A stretch of 64,000 bases of DNA from Hungatella effluvii. Lineage in GTDB: Bacteria > Bacillota > Clostridia > Lachnospirales > Lachnospiraceae. This document shows, piece by piece, positions 26,948-35,173 of the stretch. The stretch is from NCBI RefSeq assembly GCF_003201875.1, contig NZ_QJKD01000009.1:203309-267308 (forward strand), given 5' to 3'. The translations under genes and the position numbers were made by a program. Each line of letters begins with the position of its first letter. Positions within the stretch are counted from its first letter, which is position 1. The notes beneath the pieces are model-generated. The model was not told where the DNA came from and did not search any database. It saw only the letters and a list, made by a program, of their open reading frames with translations.

Positions 26948-27238
26948 TGTAACAGTTCAGCCTTCGCTTCCGTCAGCCGCTGTCCGGTCCGGCGCTTCCG
27001 TTTCCCGAATCGTTCCAGTTCCGGTTTCGGGCATAAGAAGTTCTAAACGTGCAGAATTTTTCTAAAAACCAGGAGAAATGCCCAAACTCGCGTTGCTCAA
27101 ACAAGTGGACATTTCCCCTGAACGAAAAATTTTGCGCGTTAAGAACTTCTAATACCCTGCAAAGTCACAGGAACGATTCGGGAAACGGAAGCGCCGGACC
27201 GGACAGCGGCTGACGGAAGCGAAGGCTGAACTGTTACA
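26948..27238. repeat. 291-bp near-palindrome with perfect 69-bp arms
   Basis: The arms 26948-27016 and 27170-27238 are exact reverse complements. Pairing continues imperfectly inward (AGAAGTTCT near 27037 against AGAACTTCT near 27142), and the centre holds a further imperfect hairpin around GAAATG...CATTTC. No reading frame is present. It separates the xyloside operon from pckA and may be a mobile palindromic repeat or a strong transcription barrier. Together with the pckA promoter it fills the 506-bp gap between the two genes. Confidence 0.85.
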
Positions 27239-27277
27239 AGATTGTAAAAAAAATAACAAAAGAAATGAAATGAAATA

Positions 27278-27347
27278 TTGACTATTTCGATTATTTGTAA
27301 TAAAGTAAGTATTAGCCTATGGCGTGTAACTTACAAGGTATAGGTAA
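27278..27347 (+). promoter_or_regulatory. pckA promoter and leader dyad
   Basis: TTGACT (27278-27283), a 17-bp spacer and TAAAGT (27301-27306) form a promoter. Just downstream an extended dyad runs from ATTAGCCTAT to ATAGGTAAT (27310-27347) with TGTAA-C-TTACA at its centre, placed where a repressor or leader structure would act. Confidence 0.5.
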
Positions 27348-27404
27348 TATCAAATAAACAATTTGGTTACTATACACTAATACAGAAAAGAGAGGTTGAA
27401 TAAA

Positions 27405-29009
27405 ATGGCAGAAATCGATTTAAGTCAGTATGGTATCAACGGAACAACAGAAATCGTCTACAACCCTTCATTTGAAACATTATTTGAAGAAGAGACGAAA
27501 CCAGAACTGGTAGGCTATGAAAAAGGCCAGGTAAGTGAACTTGGTGCAGTTAATGTTATGACGGGTATTTATACAGGACGTTCACCTAAAGATAAGTACA
27601 TTGTCATGGATGAGAATTCAAAGGACACTGTATGGTGGACTTCTGATGAATATAAGAATGATAATCACCCGGCCAGCCAGGAAGCCTGGGATACTGTAAA
27701 GAAGATCGCTCAGGAAGAACTTTCCGGCAAGAGACTGTTTGTTGTAGATGCATTCTGCGGAGCGAATAAAGATACCCGTATGGCAATCCGTTTCATCGTT
27801 GAGGTTGCATGGCAGGCTCATTTCGTAAAGAACATGTTCATCCAGCCTACAGCAGAAGAACTTGAGAACTTTACACCGGATTTCGTTGTATACAATGCTT
27901 CCAAAGCAAAAGTAGAAAATTACAAAGAGTTAGGTCTGAACTCTGAGACAACTTCCATGTTCAACATCACCAGCCGCGAGCAGGTAATCGTAAATACATG
28001 GTACGGCGGAGAGATGAAGAAGGGTATGTTCTCCATGATGAACTACTATCTGCCGTTAAAGGGCATTGCTTCCATGCACTGTTCTGCAAACACAGACTTA
28101 AACGGCGAGAATACCGCTATCTTCTTCGGCCTTTCCGGAACAGGAAAGACAACACTGTCCACAGACCCGAAGCGTCTCCTGATCGGCGATGACGAGCACG
28201 GCTGGGACGACAACGGCGTATTCAACTTCGAAGGCGGCTGCTACGCTAAGGTTATCAACCTGGATAAAGAATCCGAGCCGGATATCTACAATGCAATTAA
28301 GCGCAACGCTCTGTTAGAGAACGTTACCCTTGATTCTGAAGGCAAGATTGATTTCGACGATAAGAGCGTGACAGAGAATACCCGTGTATCCTACCCGATC
28401 GACCATATCGAGAAGATCGTTCGCCCGGTTTCCGCAGCTCCTGCAGCAAAAGATGTAATCTTCCTGTCAGCAGATGCGTTCGGCGTACTTCCTCCAGTAT
28501 CCATCCTGACACCAGAGCAGACTCAGTACTACTTCCTGTCTGGATTTACAGCAAAGCTTGCTGGTACAGAGCGTGGAATTACAGAGCCTACACCTACATT
28601 CTCCGCTTGCTTCGGCCAGGCTTTCTTAGAGCTGCACCCGACAAAGTATGCAGAGGAGCTTGTTAAGAAGATGGAGAAGAGCGGCGCAAAGGCTTATCTT
28701 GTCAACACCGGATGGAATGGTACCGGCAAGCGTATCTCTATCAAGGATACCCGCGGCATCATCGACGCGATTCTGGATGGTTCTATTGCAAGCGCACCGA
28801 CAAAGCAGCTTCCGTACTTCAACTTTGAGATTCCGACAGAGCTTCCGGGTGTAGATCCTAAGATCCTTGATCCTCGCGATACATATGCTGAAGTTTCCGA
28901 GTGGGAGACAAAGGCAAAAGATCTGTCTCAGCGTTTCATTAAGAACTTCGCAAAATATGAGGGAAATGAAGCAGGAAAAGCTTTAGTTTCTGCTGGTCCT
29001 GAAGTTTAA
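27405..29009 (+). CDS. pckA: phosphoenolpyruvate carboxykinase (ATP)
   Basis: The 534-residue protein is full length for ATP-type PEPCK, which interconverts oxaloacetate and PEP in the cytoplasm. The kinase-1 (P-loop) motif is GLSGTGKTTLSTD, followed by the metal site LLIGDDEHGW; the substrate-binding GIYTGRSPKDKYIV lies near the N-terminus. An in-frame TTG three codons earlier (27396) overlaps the AGAGAGG ribosome binding site, so the ATG at 27405 is the better start. In anaerobes of this group the enzyme usually runs in the carboxylating, ATP-forming direction. Confidence 0.97.
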   Translation: MAEIDLSQYGINGTTEIVYNPSFETLFEEETKPELVGYEKGQVSELGAVNVMTGIYTGRSPKDKYIVMDENSKDTVWWTSDEYKNDNHPASQEAWDTVKKIAQEELSGKRLFVVDAFCGANKDTRMAIRFIVEVAWQAHFVKNMFIQPTAEELENFTPDFVVYNASKAKVENYKELGLNSETTSMFNITSREQVIVNTWYGGEMKKGMFSMMNYYLPLKGIASMHCSANTDLNGENTAIFFGLSGTGKTTLSTDPKRLLIGDDEHGWDDNGVFNFEGGCYAKVINLDKESEPDIYNAIKRNALLENVTLDSEGKIDFDDKSVTENTRVSYPIDHIEKIVRPVSAAPAAKDVIFLSADAFGVLPPVSILTPEQTQYYFLSGFTAKLAGTERGITEPTPTFSACFGQAFLELHPTKYAEELVKKMEKSGAKAYLVNTGWNGTGKRISIKDTRGIIDAILDGSIASAPTKQLPYFNFEIPTELPGVDPKILDPRDTYAEVSEWETKAKDLSQRFIKNFAKYEGNEAGKALVSAGPEV

Positions 29010-29028
29010 GAGTAAAATGAGTTTTTGG

Positions 29029-29056
29029 CCCCCGGCAGTATCTGCCGGGGGTTTTT
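29029..29056 (+). terminator. pckA terminator
   Basis: CCCCCGGCAG (29029-29038) pairs perfectly with CTGCCGGGGG (29042-29051) over a 3-nt loop, followed by TTTTT. Confidence 0.92.
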
Positions 29057-29129
29057 GTGTATGGCAGGTAAAAGCTGATGGGAATCATAGTTATTTGATA
29101 AAAAATAACAAATCTGATTGGGGGTAAAC

Positions 29130-29909
29130 ATGGTTCGTGATACAAAAATTATCTTTTTTGATATTGATGGAACGCTTATTGATATGAAGAGAAAGCAGAT
29201 TTCCAGTAAGACCATAGAAATGCTGAAAAGGCTGAAAGAGAACAACGTGATTATCTGCATTGCAACGGGCCGGGCGCCTTTAGCGCTTCCCAAGTTTGAG
29301 GATATCCGGTTTGATGTTTATCTGACATTTAACGGATCGTATTGTTACAATCAAAATCACACAATCTTCAGCAATCCGCTGCAGACAAATGATGTTTATT
29401 CCATAATAAAAAACGCGGAGGCAATTCGAAGACCCGTGTCCCTTGCCACAAAAGACAGACAGGCGGCAAATGGAAAGGATGAAGATCTCATCGAGTATTA
29501 TGGCTTTGCCAACCGCCAGGTGGAAGTTGCAGATGATTTTGACGAAGTGGCAAAAAAAGAAGTGTACCAGATTATGCTGGGATGCCGTGAAAAAGACCAT
29601 CTTTCGTTATTGAATGGTGTCCGTCACGCCAAAATTGCAGCCTGGTGGGACAGAGCGGTGGACATCATCCCTGCTGACGGCGGCAAAGGCATCGGGATAG
29701 AAAAAGTTCTGGAATATTATCACTTAAACAAATCAGATGCGATGGCTTTTGGAGATGGAAACAATGATATTGAGATGTTTCAGGCGGTTGGAAGGGGAAT
29801 AGCAATGGCAAACGCATCCGACAGGCTCAAGGAAACTGCGTACGATATCTGCGGTGATGCAGCGGAGGATGGGATATATCATTATTGTATGGAGCACCGG
29901 CTTATATAA
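29130..29909 (+). CDS. Cof-type HAD hydrolase
   Basis: The ~259-residue protein has HAD motif I FFDIDGTLID, motif II in IATGRAP, a Lys in GGKGIGIEK (motif III) and motif IV AFGDGNNDIEMF, with a Cof-type C2 cap in between. Such enzymes dephosphorylate sugar phosphates, FMN or pyridoxal phosphate with low specificity. ATTGGGGGT six bases before the ATG at 29130 makes this start preferable to the in-frame TTG at 29118. It is a single gene between two strong terminators. Confidence 0.88.
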   Translation: MVRDTKIIFFDIDGTLIDMKRKQISSKTIEMLKRLKENNVIICIATGRAPLALPKFEDIRFDVYLTFNGSYCYNQNHTIFSNPLQTNDVYSIIKNAEAIRRPVSLATKDRQAANGKDEDLIEYYGFANRQVEVADDFDEVAKKEVYQIMLGCREKDHLSLLNGVRHAKIAAWWDRAVDIIPADGGKGIGIEKVLEYYHLNKSDAMAFGDGNNDIEMFQAVGRGIAMANASDRLKETAYDICGDAAEDGIYHYCMEHRLI

Positions 29910-29926
29910 GCGTAAGCTGACGATAC

Positions 29927-29961
29927 GGCGCGGGAAAATCTCCGGATTTTCCCGCGCCTTT
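29927..29961 (+). terminator. terminator after HAD gene
   Basis: A perfect 14-bp stem GGCGCGGGAAAATC (29927-29940) / GATTTTCCCGCGCC (29945-29958) is followed by TTT. Confidence 0.88.
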
Positions 29962-30137
29962 CAGTTTGCGGAAAAACTGTGGATAAGATTTTTACATGTT
30001 TAAAGAGAAGTTACACTCGGTTGGACTGATTTTGAGTGATATAAAAACAGAAATATACAGATTGCATAAAAATAGTTTTGTATACGCTGAAAAAAAAGCC
30101 ATATTGCTGTCATAATTTACAAAAAAAATATTACCTA

Positions 30138-30166
30138 TTGATTTAAACGTGTAAACGAACTATAAT
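30138..30166 (+). promoter_or_regulatory. nucleoside/pentose operon promoter with LacI-type operator
   Basis: TTGATT (30138-30143), a 17-bp spacer and TATAAT (30161-30166) make a good promoter. The spacer holds TTTAAACGTGTAAA (30142-30155), a near-perfect dyad with a central CG, as LacI-family operators have. The LacI-type gene at 39801 lies in the same operon, so it is the likely repressor. Confidence 0.6.
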
Positions 30167-30231
30167 GTGACCATAGAATAACAGTAGTTAGTTGAATGTA
30201 GATAATGCATACTTTTCGAGGAGGTCGTGAT

Positions 30232-31044
30232 TTGAAATCTTATGAAGCAATGGAAGAAGAAGCTCTGGCCGTGCGCAGAGACATCATTGAAATGCTTTAC
30301 CTGGCGGGAAGCGGTCATCCCGGCGGTTCCCTGTCGGTGACGGATATTCTGGTGTGTCTATACAACCGGATCCGCGTGGACGAAAAGCAGCCGGTCATGG
30401 AAGACCGGGACCGGGTGGTACTCAGTAAGGGACATGCAGCCCCCGCGTTGTATGCCGTGCTCGCGGAACACGGTTTTTTTTCAAAAGATGCGTTTAAACG
30501 TTTAAGAAGACTGGGGGGCATGCTTCAGGGCCATCCGGATATGAATAAGACGCCGGGGGTCGATGTCTGCACAGGTTCTCTGGGACTTGGGGTATCAACC
30601 GCCTGTGGAATCGCACTGGCTGGAAAAGTAAGAAAGAAAGACTACCACGTATATGCGATTCTGGGAGACGGGGAGCTGCAGGAGGGCATCGTATGGGAAG
30701 CCATGACGGCAGCGGTTCACCATAAGCTGGATAACATGACGGTGATTGTGGATTTAAACGGGCTGCAGATCGACGGTCCGGTGGATAAAGTAATGGGCCT
30801 TGGTAATCTAAAGGGAAAATTCCTGGATTACGGTTTTAAAGTGGTGGAAGTGGACGGACATGATTTTGAGGCGCTGGACGCAGCCATCGCGGTGAGAGAA
30901 GACGGCAGGCCGGTCTGCGTACTGGCAAAGACAGTGAAGGGAAAAGGCGTTTCCTTCATGGAGAACCAGGCCGGATGGCATGGACAGAAGGTAAGCGAGG
31001 AAGATTATAAGACTGCTATGGAAGAATTGAAAGGAGGAAGATGA
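30232..31044 (+). CDS. transketolase, N-terminal subunit
   Basis: The 270-residue protein is the thiamine-diphosphate-binding half of a split transketolase: GHPGGSLSVTDIL, SKGHAAPALYAVL, and the TPP motif from GDGELQEG to VDLNGLQIDG. GAGGAGG ends seven bases before a TTG at 30232 (then KSYEAMEEEAL), while the in-frame ATG at 30205 has no ribosome binding site, so the TTG start is chosen. It acts with the next gene to exchange two-carbon units between pentose and hexose phosphates. Confidence 0.92.
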   Translation: MKSYEAMEEEALAVRRDIIEMLYLAGSGHPGGSLSVTDILVCLYNRIRVDEKQPVMEDRDRVVLSKGHAAPALYAVLAEHGFFSKDAFKRLRRLGGMLQGHPDMNKTPGVDVCTGSLGLGVSTACGIALAGKVRKKDYHVYAILGDGELQEGIVWEAMTAAVHHKLDNMTVIVDLNGLQIDGPVDKVMGLGNLKGKFLDYGFKVVEVDGHDFEALDAAIAVREDGRPVCVLAKTVKGKGVSFMENQAGWHGQKVSEEDYKTAMEELKGGR

Positions 31045-31045
31045 G

Positions 31046-31981
31046 ATGGCTGAACCGGCAATGAGAGAGGCTTATGGAGACGCCTTGCTTAAGATGGGGG
31101 AGGACGAACGCGTCGTGGTTCTGGATGCGGATCTGGCGAAAGCTACTTCCTCCGGCAAATTTGCGGCGAAGTATCCTGATCGGTTCTTTGATATGGGAAT
31201 TGCGGAGCAGAATCTGATGGGAACGGCAGCGGGAATGGCGATCAGCGGACTGAAGCCCTTTGCATCCACCTTTGCCCTGTTTGCAGCGGGGCGGGCTTAT
31301 GAGCCCATCCGCAACGCGGTCTGTTACGCGAAGGCTCCGGTGAAGATCGTGGCTACACATGCGGGACTTTCGCCGAATTCTGACGGAGGAAGCCATGAGA
31401 CGATCGAAGATATCGCACTGATGCGGGTGCTTCCGGGCATGACAGTTTTAAGCCCCTGTGATTACAGGCAGGCGCTTGACATGGTTTTACAGATGAAAGA
31501 TATGGATCACCCGGCTTATATCCGGATGTCGAGACACCCGGTGGAGACGGTGACCACAGAGGGAAGCCATACGGAGATCGGTAAGATCGACGTGCTCCGC
31601 GAAGGCGGAGATGTGTGCTTTGCGGCCACGGGGATTATGGTGGCGGAAGCGCTGCATGCGGCGGAGGCCCTGGAGGAAAAGGGAATACATGTGGCGGTTT
31701 TAAATGTACATACCATCAAGCCTTTGGATAAGGAGACACTGATCCGCTACGGAAAATCCTGCGGATGTATGGTGACGGCTGAGGAACACTCGGTAATCGG
31801 AGGATTGGGATCCGCAGTGGCGGAAGTTCTTTCAGAATGCGGCGGATGCCGTTTGAAACGTGTCGGTATTCAGGATAAATTCGGACAGTCCGGTGATCTG
31901 GGAGAATTGATGGAGAGCTATGGACTGACGGCAGAAAATCTTATTGAGACCGCATTAAAACTGATGGAGGAAGACAAATGA
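31046..31981 (+). CDS. transketolase, C-terminal subunit
   Basis: The 311-residue protein carries the pyrimidine-binding and C-terminal domains of transketolase, with the essential Glu in FDMGIAEQNLMGTAAG and SPNSDGGSHETIEDIALM typical of the split form. It starts one base after the N-subunit stop, and its ribosome binding site lies in that gene's end. It overlaps the start of the nucleoside hydrolase gene by 4 bp. Confidence 0.92.
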   Translation: MAEPAMREAYGDALLKMGEDERVVVLDADLAKATSSGKFAAKYPDRFFDMGIAEQNLMGTAAGMAISGLKPFASTFALFAAGRAYEPIRNAVCYAKAPVKIVATHAGLSPNSDGGSHETIEDIALMRVLPGMTVLSPCDYRQALDMVLQMKDMDHPAYIRMSRHPVETVTTEGSHTEIGKIDVLREGGDVCFAATGIMVAEALHAAEALEEKGIHVAVLNVHTIKPLDKETLIRYGKSCGCMVTAEEHSVIGGLGSAVAEVLSECGGCRLKRVGIQDKFGQSGDLGELMESYGLTAENLIETALKLMEEDK

Positions 31982-33960
31982 ATAAGATCCCGGTAATCAT
32001 AGACTGCGATACAGGAATCGACGATATGATCTCCTTTGCCGTGACACTCACCTCAGAGAAGCTTAACATTCTGGGGATCACCACAGCGGCAGGAAATCAG
32101 GTGGTGGATGTCACCACACAGAATACATTAAACGGAGTCACTATCATGGGAAGAACCGACATTCCGGTGGCAAGAGGTGCAGAAAAGCCGCTTTCGAGGC
32201 CGCTTCGGGACGCCGGATACATACACGGTGAAAACGGTCTTGGAACGTACCGGTTCGCCGAAATGACGGCCAAACAGCCGGAAGATGCGGACGCGGTAGA
32301 ACTGATGAGAAGCCTGCTGGACGCATCGGAAGAGAAGGTCGTGATTCTTGCGATCGCCCCTCTGACCAATGTGGCGAGACTGCTGATGGAACATCCGGAA
32401 GCAGGAGAGAAGATAGATAAGATTGTATTTATGGGAGGTTCTTTAAGAACCGGCAATCCTACCCCGGTATCCACCTTTAATGTGCTGGCGGATCCGGAAG
32501 CTGCAAGATATGTGATGAAGAGCGGAATTCCCTTCCACATGTGTCCGCTGGATACGACCAGGGAGCTATATCTGACCGTGGATGACATTGAAGCCATCGG
32601 AGCGATCGGAAATCCGGTTGCTCAGATGAACTACGAGATGTGCCGTTTTTACAATGACGCCGTGAATAAGAACAACAACGCGGATAAGCGTTTTAAGGGC
32701 CTTTGCATCCACGACCTCTGTGCGGCGGCGTACGTGACGGATCCCCAGCTTTTCACAACCGTGAAATATCAGGGGGATGTGGAGACGGAAGGGGAGCTGA
32801 CTCTGGGATTTACGGTTCTGGATTATGAAAATATCAGACAGGTACCGGAGGAAGAAAGAAATGTAACCTTTATCAGTTCCGTTGACAGAGAAGGCGTTTT
32901 GAAGATATATTTCGAGGCTCTGAAAAGCTTTGGAGAACCGTGCGACGCACAGCTGGCAGAAAGCAATTTTCAGTCATGCTCCGGGGGGAAGAATTCAATG
33001 GATAGAATACCGGTAATCATAGACTGCGATACAGGAATTGATGATATGATATCCTTTGTGCTGACGCTTGCGTCGAAACAGCTGGATATCCGGGGCGTTA
33101 CCACTGTGGCGGGAAATGTGTCCCTGCCGTACACGACGTACAATACCGTCAACGGCCTGGCATTTATGGGCAGAGGCGAGATACCGGTGGCAGCCGGAGA
33201 AGCCGCGCCCCTGAAACGTCCGTACCGCGACGCCAGTGAAATTCACGGGGACAGCGGGCTGGGAGCATTTACGTTTAAAAATCCCGTGGATTACGGCCCT
33301 GTGGAGACCGGCGGGGTGCAGTTCCTGTATGAGAAGCTGATGGAATCGGAAGAGAAGATCACGATTCTGGCGCTGGCTCCTCTCACCAATATTGCAAAGC
33401 TGTATCTGGAGCACCCGGACTGCAAGGAAAAGATTGAGAAGATCGTATTTATGGGCGGCTCCATTTTCAGCGGTAATCCGACGCCGGTTGCGACGTTTAA
33501 CGTGTGGGTGGATCCCGAGGCGGCAAGGATCGTTCTGGAGGGCGGTGTTCCCTTCTATATGTGTCCGCTGGATACCACCAGAGAAGCCTATCTGTCGGAA
33601 GATGAGCTGGAAATTATCGGGACTATCGACAATCCGGTGGCAGATATGGTCTACACCATGTGCAGCTTCTACTGGAGCCAGGAGAAAAAGAATGTAAACG
33701 GCCATAAGCGTTTTAAGGGGTTATGCATCCATGACCTGTGCACAGCAGCGTATGTGACGAACCCGGAGCTGTTTCACTCCACGAAATATTACGGAGATGT
33801 GGAGACGAAGGGGCCGCTCACGGAAGGCTTTACCATGATCGACTATGAGGACATCTTAAGGAAGAGCGAGGAAGAGAAAAACATCGATTATATTGATTCC
33901 GTTGACAGAGACGGTGTGATGAAGGTTTTCTTTGAGGCACTGAACTCTTATTCAAAATAA
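31978..33960 (+). CDS. tandem fusion of two nucleoside hydrolases (660 aa)
   Basis: Two complete inosine-uridine-type nucleoside hydrolase domains lie in one frame (residues ~1-325 and 341-660). Each begins with IPVIIDCDTGIDDMISF, holding the Asp cluster that binds calcium, and each has the late His-Asp pair in CIHDLCAAAYVT or CIHDLCTAAYVT. Family members are normally ~310-330 aa. At the junction a GGGGGGAAG sequence sits nine bases before an ATG (32998) that starts MDRIPVIIDCD, as if two adjacent genes had fused by loss of a stop codon. Internal initiation could still give a free second enzyme. The product would cleave nucleosides to base and ribose. Confidence 0.9.
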   Translation: MNKIPVIIDCDTGIDDMISFAVTLTSEKLNILGITTAAGNQVVDVTTQNTLNGVTIMGRTDIPVARGAEKPLSRPLRDAGYIHGENGLGTYRFAEMTAKQPEDADAVELMRSLLDASEEKVVILAIAPLTNVARLLMEHPEAGEKIDKIVFMGGSLRTGNPTPVSTFNVLADPEAARYVMKSGIPFHMCPLDTTRELYLTVDDIEAIGAIGNPVAQMNYEMCRFYNDAVNKNNNADKRFKGLCIHDLCAAAYVTDPQLFTTVKYQGDVETEGELTLGFTVLDYENIRQVPEEERNVTFISSVDREGVLKIYFEALKSFGEPCDAQLAESNFQSCSGGKNSMDRIPVIIDCDTGIDDMISFVLTLASKQLDIRGVTTVAGNVSLPYTTYNTVNGLAFMGRGEIPVAAGEAAPLKRPYRDASEIHGDSGLGAFTFKNPVDYGPVETGGVQFLYEKLMESEEKITILALAPLTNIAKLYLEHPDCKEKIEKIVFMGGSIFSGNPTPVATFNVWVDPEAARIVLEGGVPFYMCPLDTTREAYLSEDELEIIGTIDNPVADMVYTMCSFYWSQEKKNVNGHKRFKGLCIHDLCTAAYVTNPELFHSTKYYGDVETKGPLTEGFTMIDYEDILRKSEEEKNIDYIDSVDRDGVMKVFFEALNSYSK

Positions 33961-34028
33961 ATATTTAAAAACGGGTTTCGCTGTTTCTAAGGCGGCGGGC
34001 GTAATGAAAATATAAAGGAGAAGATAAA

Positions 34029-35084
34029 ATGAAAAAAGTTATAGCGGCAGTACTGGCGGGAGTTATGGCATTTTCTTTGACAGCATGCGGAGGCGGAACA
34101 GCGAAAGACGCAGGGAGCGGTGAAAAGGCGGAAGGAACGGGAGAAAAGACTTACAAGGTCGCACTGATGGCGGACGGCGCCGGTTTCGGTTCCCAAAGCT
34201 TCAACGACGTAGCGCTGGAAGGACTGGAGAAGGCAAAGGAAGACTTCGGAATCGAGCTGACCACATTGGAGGTAAAGGAAGTAGCAGACTTTGCTAACAG
34301 CTTAAGAAGCCTGGCGCAGCAGGGCTGTGATCTGATCATTACGCCCAGCTCCACCATCAAGGATGCGGTAACAGAAGTTGCAGCGGAGTATCCGGATACG
34401 TATTTCGGACTTCTGGATGTACAGGTGGAGGGAGTATCAAACGTGGTTTCCTCCAGCTACCGTGAGCATGAGGCGGCTTTTTTACTCGGCGCTCTTGGCG
34501 GTTACGTGACAAAGACAAACCAGATTGGCTTTATCGGCGGTGTCAGCGGCGTGATCCAGGACCGTTTTCAGTACGGATACATGGCCGGAGCATGGTATTC
34601 CAACCCGGATATCAAGGTGACCTCCTCCTATACCGGCAGCTTCAGCGACGTGGGTAAGGGAAAAGAGATCGCAACCATGATGTTCAGCGATGGCTGCGAC
34701 TATGTGGCGCCATCTGCAGGCGCGTGCAACTTAGGCGTTTTCCAGGCCTCCAAGGAAGCCGGTGCCGACAAGTGGAGCTTTGGAGCGGCCAACGGACAGT
34801 TTAACCAGATGCCTGACAAGATCGTGGCTTCCCAGGTAAAGCGTGTGGACAATGTCGCTTATTCCATGGTGGAAAAGATGGTAAATGGAACACTGAAGGG
34901 CGAACAGAGCGAATACGGCTTAAAGGATGGCGGCGTGGATTTAATGTACTCCACAGAGGAGGCCATGAAGGACGCAGTACCTCAGGATATCAAGGATAAA
35001 GTAGAAGAGATCAAAAAACAGATTGTGGATGGAACGATTAAAGTTCCGGCTACTCAGGATGAATATAACGCATATGTAAAATAG
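34029..35084 (+). CDS. BMP/PnrA-family nucleoside-binding lipoprotein
   Basis: The 351-residue protein has a lipoprotein signal (lipobox LTAC, Cys ~20), a short Gly/Thr/Glu linker and a BMP-family domain: MADGAGFGSQSFNDVALEGL, DLIITPSSTIKDAVTEVA and GFIGGVSGVIQDRFQYGYMA. BMP proteins such as PnrA bind purine nucleosides. It precedes a dedicated ATPase and two permeases and follows the nucleoside hydrolase, so nucleoside uptake is the natural reading. Confidence 0.92.
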   Translation: MKKVIAAVLAGVMAFSLTACGGGTAKDAGSGEKAEGTGEKTYKVALMADGAGFGSQSFNDVALEGLEKAKEDFGIELTTLEVKEVADFANSLRSLAQQGCDLIITPSSTIKDAVTEVAAEYPDTYFGLLDVQVEGVSNVVSSSYREHEAAFLLGALGGYVTKTNQIGFIGGVSGVIQDRFQYGYMAGAWYSNPDIKVTSSYTGSFSDVGKGKEIATMMFSDGCDYVAPSAGACNLGVFQASKEAGADKWSFGAANGQFNQMPDKIVASQVKRVDNVAYSMVEKMVNGTLKGEQSEYGLKDGGVDLMYSTEEAMKDAVPQDIKDKVEEIKKQIVDGTIKVPATQDEYNAYVK

Positions 35085-35173
35085 AACCCGTATCGAGCGG
35101 AAATGGTATGCATCGCACGTAAGTGCCTGAAAGACAGGCGCTAAATGCTCATAGCGAAGAGAGGGGTACCGAT

